DNA from: Amphibalanus amphitrite | Taxonomy: Eukaryota > Arthropoda > Thecostraca > Balanomorpha > Balanidae | Assembly (NCBI RefSeq): GCF_019059575.1 | Contig: NW_024881570.1 | Location: 1,054,001 to 1,118,000, forward strand | Length of the DNA: 64,000 nt | Direction: 5' to 3' | Shown: piece by piece, positions 1 to 10,562 of the stretch | How the letters are laid out: every line of letters begins with the position of its first letter | How positions within the stretch are numbered: position 1 is the first letter of the stretch | Notes under the pieces: generated by a model | What the model was told of the DNA's origin: nothing | What the model saw: the letters and a program-made list of their open reading frames with translations, nothing else | The model's database searches: none | Translations under genes and position numbers: made by a program

Positions 1-105
1 CACCCGGGAACGGGTTGCCGTTGTACCCCTCCAGACACTTGCAGGTGGGGCCGTCAGCGGAGACGATGCACTCGGCATTGTCACCGCACAAGTAGCCGTC
101 ACACT
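1..105 (-). CDS. dpy: dumpy-like exon, partial at window edge
   Basis: The exon begins in phase 1 after TTTCCAG and is cut by the left edge of the window. The visible part encodes CDGYLCGDNAEC, IVSADGPTCKC and LEGYNGNPFPG, an EGF-like module matching the Dumpy stretch GPTCKCPQGQLGNPFPG. The gene continues beyond the window on its 3' side. Confidence 0.9.
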
Positions 106-260
106 CTGGAAAGAAGAAACGATATGTGAGAAAGGGGCGATCTTTTATGCCGAGCATTATGCGATGCAACTTTTCCTAATGGCATTTCTTTACAAATTAA
201 CCCATTATGCATATTCCATTTTGACAAAAGAGCGAGGCGATGGTGTCACCGATCCCTCAC

Positions 261-686
261 CTGAGACGCAGTCGTTGGAGCCGTCGGCCTTCTTGAAGCC
301 GGGCAGGCAGCGACACCAGGCGGCGTGGCCCTCGGGCTCGCAGACGGCGTTGGCACCGCACGGCAGCTGCTCGCACGGGTTGCGGCACTCTCCGCTCACG
401 CAGGCCAGCTTTCCGTCGCAGTCGTTGTCGGACGCGCAGCCAGAGGCGGCGCCCGTGCAGCCGCCCACGAAGGGGTCGCCCTGTGTTCCGGCCGGGCAGA
501 TACACTTGAAGTTTCCCTTCTCGTTGATGCAGCTGGCGCCGGGAGCGCACGGGTTGTCGCGGCACTCGTCCTGGTCCCGGCAGCCCTCGTACGGGTTGCC
601 CGAGTAGCCGGCGTCGCAGAGACACTTTGGTGGGTCAGACGGAGTGCAGCGCGCGTTCACGCCGCACGGGAACCGCTGGCACGGAC
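261..686 (-). CDS. dpy: dumpy-like exon, three EGF-type modules plus spacer
   Basis: This exon of 426 nt is phase 1 at both ends (acceptor TTCACAG, donor GTGAGG). It encodes an EGF-like unit (SPCQRFPCGVNARC, CTPSDPPKCLC), a calcium-binding EGF (DQDECRDNPCAPGASC, CICPAGTQGDPFVGGC), a Cys-rich spacer (CASDNDCDGKLACVSGEC), and an EGF-like unit (PCEQLPCGANAVC, GHAAWCRCLPGFKK). The stretches CTPSDPP and HAAWCRC are near-identical to insect Dumpy. Confidence 0.95.
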
Positions 687-905
687 CTGTGAACGCCGAA
701 AACGCCCGTCAGCGCGGCCTCCAGTGCTGCTGCAGTGTAATGCACCGATCGCTATCAGTCGTGCGTTATCGTAATGCCTCATTCACGATTCTCGGGATAA
801 CTACCTCGATAGTTCAACAACCTTTCAACTCCAGGAATAACTCAGCTGTGATGCATGACAGTAAACATGGCTGAATGACAGTGCAGAACAGTGTGGAATA
901 CTCAC

Positions 906-1166
906 TCTTGCACCTGTTGCCGTCCTCTGTATCGGAGTAGTAGGGCGGCGGGCAGACGCACTGGCCCGGCTGCACGCACTTCTCGTTCTGGCCGCAGTCG
1001 CTGTCGCGGCCGCACTGGACCTTGTTGGCCGTGCAGCCGCTGTAGGGGTTACCCGAGCTGCCCTCGGGGCACGCGCACTCGAACGAGCCGACCAGGTTGA
1101 TACAGTCGGCGCCGACACCGCATGGCGGGCGTCCGTCCGAGGTCGGCTCCGAGCACTCGTCTACGT
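906..1166 (-). CDS. dpy: dumpy-like exon, calcium-binding EGF plus spacer
   Basis: This exon of 261 nt is phase 1 at both ends (acceptor GTTACAG, donor GTGAGT). It encodes DVDECSEPTSDGRPPC, GVGADCINLVGSFECAC and PEGSSGNPYSGC, then CGRDSDCGQNEKC with VQPGQCVCPPPYYSDTEDG. The QPGQCVCPPPYY stretch is close to Dumpy QPGECVCPPPYF. Cysteine spacing is regular and the frame continues from the previous exon. Confidence 0.93.
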
Positions 1167-1510
1167 CTGTAACACGAAACGACGCGAGTGACGTCAGTGG
1201 ATGAACGTCTTTGGAAATACCACCACTCAGCTTGCCCTCGGCTCCTTGATAAGCCTAAAAAACACCCGCCTACGTGCTTCTAATCGTCAGGGTGATGCAT
1301 AATTACCAACTCGTTGGTTTTATGATGAAAATACCTAACCGAAGCCAATAGCCTACGGTATTTCGTCATAATTCAAAGGCGAACCATAAATCGTGCATGC
1401 AATGCTCCTCCACCCGATAATACGACAGGTTAGCTCGTTCGAGTATAGGTGTCACCGGAGGCCATTCACGTGCCTTACAACATATTCCTCGCCACGTAAA
1501 CCCTACTCAC
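1167..1510 (-). other. intron, nothing recognised
   Basis: Intron of 344 nt between two dumpy-like exons. I see no repeat, mobile element or other gene in it. Confidence 0.8.
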
Positions 1511-1684
1511 CCTGGCAGGTTCCGTCGGGCTGAGCGACGTGGCCCTGGTCGCAGACGCAGTAGCTCTGGCGGCCCAGCTGAACGCAGCGCGCTCCAGGTC
1601 CACAGCCCTTGGCGCCCGAGCACCGGCCCAGTGCGCACACCCCGCCGATCAGCTTGAACGGAGGCAGGCAGCCGCTCTTCGATT
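1511..1684 (-). CDS. dpy: dumpy-like exon, Cys-rich spacer and EGF-like
   Basis: This exon of 174 nt is phase 1 at both ends (acceptor CTCGCAG, donor GTGAGT). It encodes SKSGCLPPFKLIGGVC, ALGRCSGAKGCGPGARC and QSYCVCDQGHVAQPDGTC. It matches the Dumpy stretch around CQSPYKLVGNSC and YCACPKGYQTQPDGSC. It has no DxDEC motif and is the spacer type that separates calcium-binding EGFs in this protein. Confidence 0.9.
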
Positions 1685-2127
1685 CTGCGAGAGACGATAT
1701 TAATCGTTACATGACATTCGTGAGGATTACAGGGGAAAGCTATGTCGAGCTAAGTGGTCTTACAGACTTGCAAGGGAAACAGGTGTGAAATTTTGCGAAT
1801 GAGCAAAATATTTTAGTCGTTTGCGCAAAGTGTGCCTCGCATTAGTAGCACGTAGATAAAAACTGCCTTGTTACGGCTGGTTTTCATTGTTATCTGTCGT
1901 ACGATTTATCAAATCTCGACAGTGACCTAGCAATTAGTTGTGAGCTTTGATTGTGCAATAGTACGAAGTGCTCGGTCCGCATCGAAGCCATCTTTTGCAA
2001 CGATTACTCATCGTCCAGTTTTTGCGGCATCTGTCGAGTGCGCCGTCACTCCACTCGACTGCCAGCCGTCCCGTCCCGCGCTCAGACACCTGGCTCCATT
2101 GGCCCGGCCATTGCACACCCAACTCAC
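1685..2127 (-). other. intron, nothing recognised
   Basis: Intron of 443 nt. Several frames stay open here as extensions of the neighbouring exons, but they lack EGF spacing. Nothing else is seen. Confidence 0.8.
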
Positions 2128-2643
2128 GCGGCTCGCAGCTGGAGAAGGCGTTTCCGGCGAACCCGGGCGGACAGGTGCAGTCGTAGGTGCCGGGCTTGTT
2201 GGTGCAGATGGCGTTGGCGCCACACACGCCGGCCGCCGACGCGGCGGTGTCCGTGCACTCGTCGATGTCGACGCACTTGCCGAAGGCGCCGTCGCGTCGG
2301 TAGCCGCGCATGCAGACGCAGACGTCACTGCCGACGCCCTCGTCGCGGACACAGTCCTCGTTGGGCGGGCACGGGTGCTGCGGGCCGCACGAGCCCTCCT
2401 TGGACTCGATGCAGCCCTGGCGGTACGGGTCGCCCTCGGAGCCGCTGGGACACTCGCAGACGAAGCTGCCGCGGCTGTTGCGGCAGACGGCGCCGGGCGC
2501 GCACGGCGAGCCGGCGCACTCGTCAATGTCCACGCAGCCGCTCAGCGCGCCGCCAGTGAAGCCCGAGGCGCACATGCACTTCGGCAGGCCGTTGATGAGC
2601 ATGCACTCGGCGTTCGGGCCGCAGAAGACGTCCTCGCACGGGT
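2128..2643 (-). CDS. dpy: dumpy-like exon, four EGF-type modules
   Basis: This is the largest exon, 516 nt and phase 1 at both ends (acceptor CCCACAG, donor GTGAGT). In order it encodes an EGF-like unit (PCEDVFCGPNAEC, LPKCMCASGFTGGALSGC), a calcium-binding EGF (VDIDECAGSPCAPGAVC, SFVCECPSGSEGDPYRQGC), a Cys-rich spacer (CGPQHPCPPNEDC, DVCVCMRGYRRDGAFGKC), and another calcium-binding EGF (VDIDECTDTAASAAGVC, TYDCTCPPGFAGNAFSSC). Fusion of four modules without introns contrasts with the one-module exons upstream. Confidence 0.94.
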
Positions 2644-2877
2644 CTGTGGGTGGGAGCGGTAGAAGGTCAGGTCGAACGTAACGTCACATATGAATGGCTC
2701 TTCGGCAGTACCGACTGGTTTAACAGGTCGAATGAAGTAACAGGAGCACAAAAACAACGTGCATGATCCGGTACCATTATCGGCTTGTAACCACATTCTT
2801 TCAGCCGTCACTAAGGCAAAAACCAGCAACAACAGCCATATTGCCCCACGAGCCGGGACCCAGGGCACGCCACTCAC

Positions 2878-3111
2878 GTCTGCAGTCGTTTCCAACGTTG
2901 GGCTCGGGGCAGAGACACTGTCCGGCCGGGTCGCACATGGAGTTTCCGGGACACTCATCGTCGCCGGTGCAGGTGATGAGCGCCACGCAGAGGGTCTGCG
3001 CGTCCGGCGCCGGCTCGGTCCCCTCAGGGCACGAGCACTTGTAGCCGCCAGGGGTGTTGGTGCAGAGGGCGCCGGTGCCGCAGGCGCCCGGCCGCCGACA
3101 CTCGTCCACGT
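2878..3111 (-). CDS. dpy: dumpy-like exon, calcium-binding EGF plus CPEPN segment
   Basis: This exon of 234 nt is phase 1 at both ends (acceptor TTCACAG, donor GTGAGT). It encodes a calcium-binding EGF (DVDECRRPGACGTGALC, GGYKCSCPEGTEPAPDAQTLC) and then a short Cys-rich unit, VALITCTGDDECPGNSMC with DPAGQCLCPEPNVGNDCR. The last stretch is nearly identical to the Dumpy sequence CLCPEPNIGNDCRHPCE, and the next exon begins with HPCED. Confidence 0.94.
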
Positions 3112-3983
3112 CTGTGAAATGTCGGCTGGTTAGGGGCGTGTACACAGCTGCGGGAGTGGGGTCGTGCTCAGTGAGAGAGGTATGCGTAGAATGCGTGCAG
3201 CCTCGAGCGTGCAGCCCAGCTCTCCGGGAGAGTCGCCCGAGTCATGAGCTCTGCTGAGCAGCGCCGATGTATGCAGGTGTCCGCCGGCCGGGCATGCGGC
3301 GATCATTTCACTTTTTATCGGCCCGATGGTGGCCGGTGACCTTGGTAATGGACCGGTTCTCAGGTGTCCGGCGGACACCGCGGCCCCGTTGGCCGGCCTG
3401 CCCTGCAACTGACCACGGTCGGCCGCTGGCGCGAGCCATGGTGCAAACGATGGGTCACCAGAGGGGCCGGATATTTTGATACGCAGCTAGTCTCTCGAAG
3501 AGCACGCCATCGTGAGTCGATACTGTTTTTATGTAAACTGCTTGGGTTTTATTCGGAGCATCCGGCGGGAATATTTTGAAGTTGGGATGTCAATTAGGAC
3601 TGTAATTGTCCCGGTGTCGAATGGAACCTTATTGTTTCCAAATGGCCTTCCCAGCACGAACAATACGGAACGTCGCCGGCTCGGCCGTTCCCAAGGACAC
3701 TAAATTTCACGAGAGCGGCACAATGGTAATTGGCCTAGGGCTCCCGCTGTGAACCATCCAGTGACAACGGTGGATCGAATTAACTTTTAAAAAGTTACAA
3801 AAGCGAATTCTGTAAATTACATCACGCTGATCGTTATACCTTTGCTTAACTACTAACGTAAATGTTTTCGCCTTGTTAGGCCTCGCACACTTGTTCAACA
3901 TTCAGTGAACAGGAAGCCGGGTATGCCAGATGTCATCACCACCTGTCGGATGAGGTTTATCCTCGATGAAGTACGGTACTCAC
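3112..3983 (-). other. intron, nothing recognised
   Basis: Intron of 872 nt, GC-rich on the left and AT-rich on the right. No repeat or gene is recognised. Confidence 0.75.
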
Positions 3984-4118
3984 CGACACACTTGACCTGC
4001 GGGTTGCCCGAGTAGCCCGGCTTGCAGGCGCAGCTGTAGCTGCCGGCAGTGTTGGTGCACACGGCTCCCTCGCCGCACATACCGGACGGCCCCAGCGCCG
4101 GGTCACACTCGTTCACAT
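3984..4118 (-). CDS. dpy: dumpy-like exon, calcium-binding EGF
   Basis: This exon of 135 nt is phase 1 at both ends (acceptor TCGGCAG, donor GTGAGT). It encodes DVNECDPALGPSGMCGEGAVC, TNTAGSYSCAC and KPGYSGNPQVKCV. The seven-residue loop before GMCG matches the Dumpy module DECDVMHGPFGSCGQNATC. All six cysteines and the calcium-site residues are present. Confidence 0.92.
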
Positions 4119-4418
4119 CTGCCGAAAACAGAGCGTCATCTCAGTACATCCTTTGTAAGACACGTGATCGCCCAGCCTGGCTAAGTTTCCTTAAAATGTT
4201 TTTTTTTCTAGATGAATAAATGTTCAATTTCGAAGCGTCACCATCCTCGGAATGTCACACCTGCAAATTGACTGATTTCATCGGTAAGTAGGCGCCGTTT
4301 CTCTCACGGCCCCCGTAAAACTGTCGGAATCCGGTTGGATTTCACCGGTCTCTCGGCGGAGCGGCCGGCGGGTGGCCGCTGCACAGTGGCTACCTCCCAG
4401 CCGCGCTCTCACACTCAC

Positions 4419-4541
4419 CCACGCAGCCGGCCTTGACGTTGACGGGGTCGTACGTCCAGCCGTCGTCGCAGATACACAGCGCCTCCAGGCCGTCGGGCTT
4501 GCACTTGGCGTGCGGGCCACACTCCATACCGTCGCATGGCG
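4419..4541 (-). CDS. dpy: dumpy-like exon, non-calcium EGF-like
   Basis: This exon of 123 nt is phase 1 at both ends (acceptor CCCGCAG, donor GTGAGT). It encodes PCDGMECGPHAKC, KPDGLEALCIC and DDGWTYDPVNVKAGCV, an EGF-like module without the DxDEC calcium signature. It resembles the Dumpy segment PCEDVRCGAHAYC...CVCEDGWTYNPSDVAAGC closely, which makes it a strong positional anchor. It lies between two larger introns and carries no oddity. Confidence 0.93.
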
Positions 4542-6240
4542 CTGCGGGCGGTGGGGTCAGGTCAGGCGGGTCTATATTTGCCAAAGGTCGGGGAAAAGAG
4601 TCTAGTTTGGAGGGGTATGTTAACAGCGGTTTAGGTTAGAATTTTTAAAGCGATTGGGAGGATAAGTTTCATGAGTAGATAAGTATTTGTTAAGTTTCGA
4701 CTTCTATTTATCGACAAACCCTGTCGAGATATTTTCATGAGTTGTTTATGGTAAGCGTCTCATGCCTATTTATCGAGCTAGTCTTTGCCTACACATTTGA
4801 ATTTATAGGGGACTTGAAAAAGTGTTGGGATGTCCCAGTGACTACGAGTGAAGTATGACTACAGTGAACCTCTGGCACGTTTATTTCTAGATATGGTGAG
4901 GTCATTCGTGGTCGTGGCGGCCAGTCTATATATGGAGGTGCGGAGTGCGTGAGGAGTTCGACTCGTGCAGCGTCCGCTCCTATCCTCGCTATCGTCACGT
5001 CGCGTGACGGCCGGGGATCCGGCGTCCGTCACCGGAGCGTCACGGCAGGTCGGGTCGAGCGTCACACATGCGGACCAGCCGCAACACACAGTGGGTCGTC
5101 TGACGTATAGGATAGCGAGACAGAGAGACGAGAAGGCGTGTGCGGCGTGTCGCAAACACGCTACATTGAAAGGTGTGCGGGACAAACGTTTAGATAGAGT
5201 GATATGCAGATTGAGGCATGAAGTGAGATTGCTTAAAATTTCAGGGAGCATGAACAGAAAGTTTTTGACGTCGAGAACAGAATGACCAGTCGAAAATGAA
5301 GAAGTCGAAAATGGTCTAGACTTTTGGATGCCAAGTCAGTCTTTGACATGGCGCATTCACAGAGAAGGTAATAGAAGGAAGGTAAGATAGGTATAGCCAG
5401 TAGAAGGTAGATGTCTTACCACGACCGTACCCTCGACCGCCGCGGGGCGGCTGGGCCGGGATAGCCTTCCACGGAATGCTGTCACAGGCGCATCTACCGT
5501 CACGCGCTGTAAGCAGTTGGCCGTCGGGTCAAGTCGGGTCGGTTTAGGTCAGCTGAGGTCAGTTCGGGTCAGTTCAGGTCACGTTACGTCACAGTCAGTT
5601 TAACGGTCGGTAAGAGAAGCTCAGTGAAGCGGTAAGGCAGAGCAGACGGATATGTTTAAACCCGGCGCGTTTGGTGGAAGAAGCCGACACCGACTTAGCA
5701 ACTGCGGTATGTCTGGTAGATTTATATCGCCTAGCGTCGGGTAAAAACATCCGTCTGTTCGGATTAGATGGCGTCAGGCCTTCAAACTCGAAAGATTCAT
5801 ACACAGTTTATCGTCAGAAGGGTGCAGGTACATAACGTTTTATGCGGCACCCGCAGCTCCAAGGTCACACAAGTATTAAATCTGTCTACGTTAGAAACCC
5901 ACCACCAACACAACGTCAAACACTGTCTGTGGATCGGCCGCTTCGTCCCTGCAAATCATCGTCAGTACTGATTCCGTCATCGTCATTAGCAGAGTTCGTG
6001 CAACATGACTATCTGCCCTGATCGATAGCTGAGCCACGATTGTCAAGACAGATGCTGGTTTTTGCCAGCCAGGGGGACAGAAGGTCGAAGAGGCGTCGCT
6101 GCATCAGGCGCTCGCGGCGGGCCGGTCGGTGGCGGGTGCGCGCTACACTATCGCTGCCCGGTGGTGCGTGTCGTGCCCGGGCGGCGCGGCTCGTGACGAG
6201 CGGGTGCGGTCGTGACGCACTGTGGTGACGCCACACTCAC
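4542..6240 (-). other. intron with a 10-bp GGTCA repeat
   Basis: Intron of 1699 nt. Apart from the tandem repeat at 5521-5590, listed separately, I see no mobile element or exon with EGF spacing. Confidence 0.75.
5521..5590 (+). repeat. 10-bp tandem repeat of GGTCA-type boxes
   Basis: Seven consecutive 10-nt blocks each end in ggtc or cgtc, and most are followed by an a (for example agctgaggtc, agttcgggtc, agttcaggtc). The boxes therefore recur with an exact 10-bp period, about one helical turn. The core is the AGGTCA/GGGTCA nuclear-receptor half-site. A looser cluster of the same box is found at 47572-47635. Confidence 0.8.
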
Positions 6241-6366
6241 AGGAGCAGAGCACGAGCGGGTCGCCGGCGAGGTGCGCCGGACACTGGCAGCGGAACCCGC
6301 CCGGCGTGTTGGCGCACTGCGCGCCGCCGCCGCACGGGAACGGCTCGCCGGCGCACTCGTCCTGGT
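6241..6366 (-). CDS. dpy: dumpy-like exon, additional calcium-binding EGF
   Basis: This exon of 126 nt is phase 1 at both ends (acceptor CCGCAG, donor GTGAGT). It encodes DQDECAGEPFPCGGGAQC, ANTPGGFRCQC and PAHLAGDPLVLC, a full six-cysteine calcium-binding EGF. As far as I recall, insect Dumpy goes directly from the preceding module to the PCED-type module that follows here, so this exon may be a lineage-specific insertion. Frame and splice sites are consistent. It is somewhat weaker than its neighbours because the loop after Cys5 is Ala- and Leu-rich. Confidence 0.82.
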
Positions 6367-6894
6367 CTGCGGGACATTGCCGGTGGCCGGCGGCCGGTCA
6401 GGGTCGCCGCGCCGCCGGCCACCCCGTTCTGGAGCACTGTGTCAGGCGCCGCGGCCGACTTTCACTGGCCGACAGGCGGCTCGGCGCGGACGTGCCGTTG
6501 CCGGCCGCGCCGTGCTGCCCGCGTCATCGGGCGCCAATCCCGCCGTCGTCGTCATGGCTATTGATAGGGCTCCCCGTCCGGGAATTATGATGTCATCCCG
6601 TCAGATTTCGGTGGCAGCTGACCCGAATACAACTACCGTTTTGCCATCTCGAGACACCCGAGACAGCTCAATAGAAGCAGTTCGCATGCTGCCGCCTCCG
6701 TATCGCCAGTTGCTACCCTCCCTCTCCTCCGTATCCCTCCCTCCCCACCCCGCCCCGTCACACCCCGCCCCCGTGGCCCGACGACCCGCATCCGTGCCGT
6801 GAAAGTCGACGTGGCGCGGTGGTGTATGCCGGTCCGCGATCGGCTCTCGGTGTCAGGGCCGTCCGCAGCTGGGGCCGCCGGAGCGGGAACTCAC
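6367..6894 (-). other. intron, nothing recognised
   Basis: Intron of 528 nt, pyrimidine-rich on the plus strand around 6710-6780. No gene or repeat is recognised. Confidence 0.75.
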
Positions 6895-7132
6895 CTCTGC
6901 ACGGCGTGCTCGGCGGATTGCCGATGAAGCCGGCGTCGCACTCGCACCGGTAGCTGCCCGGCACGTTGACGCAGTGCGAGTTGGCCCCGCACGGCGACTT
7001 GGCGCATTCGTCGACGTCCACACATGTTGTGCCGCGCTCCTCGAAGCCGCTCTTGCAGAAGCACTGGCCCTCCTTGCACTCGGCGTTGTTGACACAGTCG
7101 AAGTTGGATTTGCAGAGGATCTTGACGTCAAC
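6895..7132 (-). CDS. dpy: dumpy-like exon, EB-like Cys segment plus calcium-binding EGF
   Basis: This exon of 238 nt begins in phase 0 (acceptor TGACAG) and ends in phase 1 (donor GTGAGT). It starts VDVKILCKSNFDCVNNAEC then KEGQCFCKSGFEERGTTC, a short Cys-rich unit of the CxxxxDCxxxAxCxxxxCxC type seen between EGF repeats in Dumpy. A calcium-binding EGF follows: VDVDECAKSPCGANSHC with GSYRCECDAGFIGNPPSTPC. Both parts match the equivalent region of insect Dumpy in order and spacing. Confidence 0.92.
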
Positions 7133-7855
7133 CTGTCAGCAAGCGAGGTACCGTTAATCCCACTCGATAACTGATGGAGGGATTGACGTTTTTATAGTGG
7201 CGGTAAAACTCGGGGATAAGGAGCGCCCATAAGTTTCTGGCTGGTGTTTTTGTGGTCTTGTGATAAATGATGAAATGTCATGCATCTAAAGAGATTCCGT
7301 GTTGTCGCAAGTGGGTATGACACGCTTAGCTAACCATCTGAAGCTTTAGTGATTCACCTTTATTCTACGTGCTCATCGGAACCACCTCGTTAAAGCCATG
7401 TGTCAGTGCGGTGCTCTTCATTATAACGGTCAGATGAATTACACTATCCTGCGTGACTCCGCACGGGTTACTAATGGCGCCACAGCACTGCATGTAACCC
7501 GACCTCCCTGTGTGGTGTGGCCTCCCTTTCTGAACCGCGCCCCGTGTCGCTGGCAGGTGACCCGACAGCTGACCTCGCCCGTCCCGGGGGCCGCTGGCCA
7601 CCGGGACTGATAACATCGGAGCCTTCCATCTACCTACCCGTCCATCAGCTGCCCACTGCCCAGTATCAACGGTCTTAGGTCGCCGTGGGCGACACAAGAG
7701 AGAGCTTTTCAGAGCTAAATCTAATTACATAACCTTGTTGTAGTTTAACGGTGAACGTAGCGTCATTGACTGAACAATGAACATTAGCTTTGCAGTGCTG
7801 TCTGCCGAAGTTGCAGTCCGGAATGTTCTGGATGTCTGTGTGCTCGTTGACTGAC
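7133..7855 (-). other. intron, nothing recognised
   Basis: Intron of 723 nt between two phase-0 splice sites. No gene or repeat is recognised. Confidence 0.75.
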
Positions 7856-7989
7856 CTGTTCGCAGGCGACGGCCGGGGTCGGGTTGGCCTGGTAGCCCTG
7901 CGGGCACCGGCACGAGTATCCCGGCTCGGTGTTCTTGCAGATGGCGTAGTCGCCGCACGGCTTGCCGTACACGACGCACTCGTTGATGT
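7856..7989 (-). CDS. dpy: dumpy-like exon, calcium-binding EGF
   Basis: This exon of 134 nt begins in phase 1 (acceptor CCGCAG) and ends in phase 0 (donor GTCAGT) after CEQ. It encodes DINECVVYGKPCGDYAIC, KNTEPGYSCRC and PQGYQANPTPAVACEQ. The next exon starts VDVKILC, so the join reads ACEQ-VDVKILC, close to the Dumpy stretch KVACEQVDVNILC. This is the second of two internal phase-0 junctions in the gene. The frame continues open past the donor into intronic sequence. Confidence 0.9.
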
Positions 7990-8423
7990 CTGCGGTCGGG
8001 GGCGGCGGTCAGTTTTCCGGGAGGTGACAGGGCCGGCTGCGGGCGGCCGGCCGGATCGGACCAATTACGGTGTGGCGCGAGGCCGCGCCGTGGGTGCCAA
8101 TGCGGCTGGACCGCTCCCCAACGGATTCCCTCCCCTCCCCCTCCACCCCATCACCCACTCCAGGCCAGCGGGATGCCAACGCGGTGATATTCATTATCCT
8201 GGCAAATCGCTGATATGGGTCGAAGATGCCCTACCTTTACGTTGCGTTCTTTACCTTCCACTTATGTCCTTGCACCTTGTTCTTAGGCTAAATGTGCAGT
8301 GAGTTCATATAAGGTCACAAAAGTTTAAGTTAGTAATTTGAATTACAAAGAAAAAAACCTGACTTTACCAGAAATAATAACCAGTGTTTGAAATTCACGA
8401 AACCTCCCAGCACGTATTTTGAG

Positions 8424-9646
8424 TTAACCCGCGACCGCCTGGGGGGGGGGGTCGGATCCGACCCCCCCCCTCCGTTTTTCTTGAATAACTCATGAACCGC
8501 TTGCGCTATCAACTTGAAACTTGGCATACCTTCTCCCCCATCAATTTGACGTCTCCTGTGCAATTTTTAAGAAAAATTTTTCAAAAATTTCTGAGATATA
8601 TCGATTTTGGTGATGTAACTACATGGCGTTTTCAGTCAAAAAATGGTAAATGTTTAAAAAATCGCTAAAAATCGAGGTTTTAAGCAAATTGCAAATTAAG
8701 GACATGAAAAGACGCAGCTCAACGAGTTCTTTAAAATGGCTATCTCGGATTTTCCATAAAATGCGTTTTTCATCCCTAAAAATTCAAAAAACTATATTTT
8801 TTGGAAAACAGCTAATAAAATCCAAAATTTTGAGAATTTCCAAAAAAAAGGAATATATGTTATAGAGCTCTATTAGAACATTAGATGTCCCAAATTTCAA
8901 CTTTCTATCTTGATTTTTGACCCCCAAATTGTAAAAAATAGCTCCAACATGCATAGGGCATGGTGACGTCATAAGCATTTTCGCGAATTAGAGGCACTTC
9001 TGAACATCGCATGTGAAAACAAATGGCACCACTAGATTCCTGGGACAAAGCTCGTCTAGAAAAGTGCATTTTTATGTCAAAAATAAAAAGTTGAAAAATT
9101 GACTTTTTTTCTTAGCCCTCGTTTAGTTATGTATGGTATAAACGATTTTTTATGCTTTCAATGCACACTTATCACCAGCACAGTGACTTGGGGTCACATA
9201 TAACCATTACCATCGGTTTTGGCGTGAAAAATAAGCCATAAAACATGTGTTGCACGCCCATGTAGCAGAAAGTGAAAACCGTGACCTTTCGTGACCTGAC
9301 CTGACCTTGACCCGTACTTAGTATGACCCCCATACGCACATGGTACCTTCACTAGGTCTTTGAGGTCATTTGTGGTGAGTTTCGAGCAGCAGCTATCGAT
9401 TCCGCTGTCCGTAAGCCTAATCATGCAAAACCCCTGAATTTGACCTTTGACCTGACCTTGACCCGAAAGTTGACCTCAATCTTAAAATCTTAAGAGTGCT
9501 TTGGGAAGGTCTCGAAGAGACCTTTCGAACGCCGCCTCGCGGGGCTCGATACGACCATTGGTTCTCGAGATAACAGGGGGGGTCGGATCCGACCCCCCCC
9601 CCAGGCTGATGTGGGTACGGAAATAGCCCAGGCGGTGCCGGGTTAA
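8424..9646 (+). mobile_element. TTAA-flanked non-coding element, copy A
   Basis: The element is 1223 nt including both TTAA target copies (8424-8427 and 9643-9646). The inverted ends read TTAACCCG..ACCGCCTGGG. Just inside each end is a palindrome made of a G-run, the core TCGGATCCGA and a C-run (8441-8470 and 9576-9602). The right end has an extra spacer with a second CCTGGG. The body is AT-rich and contains TGACCT repeats near 9297-9320 and 9440-9475. There is no transposase frame. TTAA plus CCC ends fit the piggyBac superfamily, as a non-autonomous derivative; this is inferred from ends only. Confidence 0.8.
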
Positions 9647-10396
9647 CAAGTTGCAAAATTATTTTTTTTCAGAAGCTTGTTAGGTAAGAACCGTTGAAAG
9701 CGCAAACTTTCTGTCACAAGACCAGGGACTTGAAAGAAAGCATTGCGATTACAAGCATGAAATTCCAGTGGCCTTGCCGTTCGGAATTTAGTTACCTTAC
9801 CTTTGTGCAATAATGTAAAACGGTAAATTATTTAGAACAACTAAGCTATGCCGGGGATTTATACGCTCTTTTTTACTTAGCATATTCCCTAAAAAGGTCT
9901 TACATGGCCCCTGGCCCTGCTAAAAGGCATGATGGTTTTCAATATTTCAATATTATCATGTTTTGGTGATGTTTTGTCATTCGCGCGTCATAATTGCATT
10001 TCACACTTTTCTGCTGTTTGGCTTCTAATTTCCCTAATTTCTTTCAATAATAAGACAAAGTGAGCTCATATTTTCAATAAATTAAAATAATATCATCTTT
10101 CAATTTATATAAGAATATTATAATATTAAACCTAAACAAATTTTTATAAAAATGCAATATCGGTTGCACAGTATTGTTCTTGATTGCAAACTTACTTTCC
10201 AGGCTTTACAGCCATAGCCTTGTTTGCATCAGTTTGCATAGCTTTGTGTTAACATCCATTATAGAGTTCAGTGTTAACATCGCATTGCTTGCAAGTTTGT
10301 TCACAGCATTTCTTACAGAATGTGCCAGGTGTCGTGAAATTTTACATACTTTGCAAAATGCTTATGAACTGTAAACTACAAACACTTACTACACCT

Positions 10397-10562
10397 TGGC
10401 CCTGTTTCACCGGTGATAGCAGCACGCTGCTTTTACACGTGTCAAATTGGGTTTCCATGGAAACATCAACAGGCCCATTGCTCCAACACTACCACAAGTG
10501 TGACGTCAGCTCGCGCAATTTGATAGCAGCGTGGTAGCAGCGTCCCGTGAAACACCGCCCCG
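10397..10562 (+). mobile_element. possible small inverted-repeat element (MITE)
   Basis: The sequence GGCCCTGTTTCACCGG followed by a CAGCACGCTGCT stretch on the left recurs in inverted form on the right, with several mismatches and small offsets. Length and structure fit a MITE, but no convincing target duplication is visible. Confidence 0.4.

Noticed and set aside
1934-2662. Open frames on the plus strand opposite the dumpy-like exons
   Set aside because: They mirror EGF exons on the other strand; splice sites and cysteine patterns support only the minus strand.
8424-9646. The G-run/C-run palindromes as rho-independent terminators
   Set aside because: The context is eukaryotic and the palindromes are tied to transposon ends at both sides of each copy.
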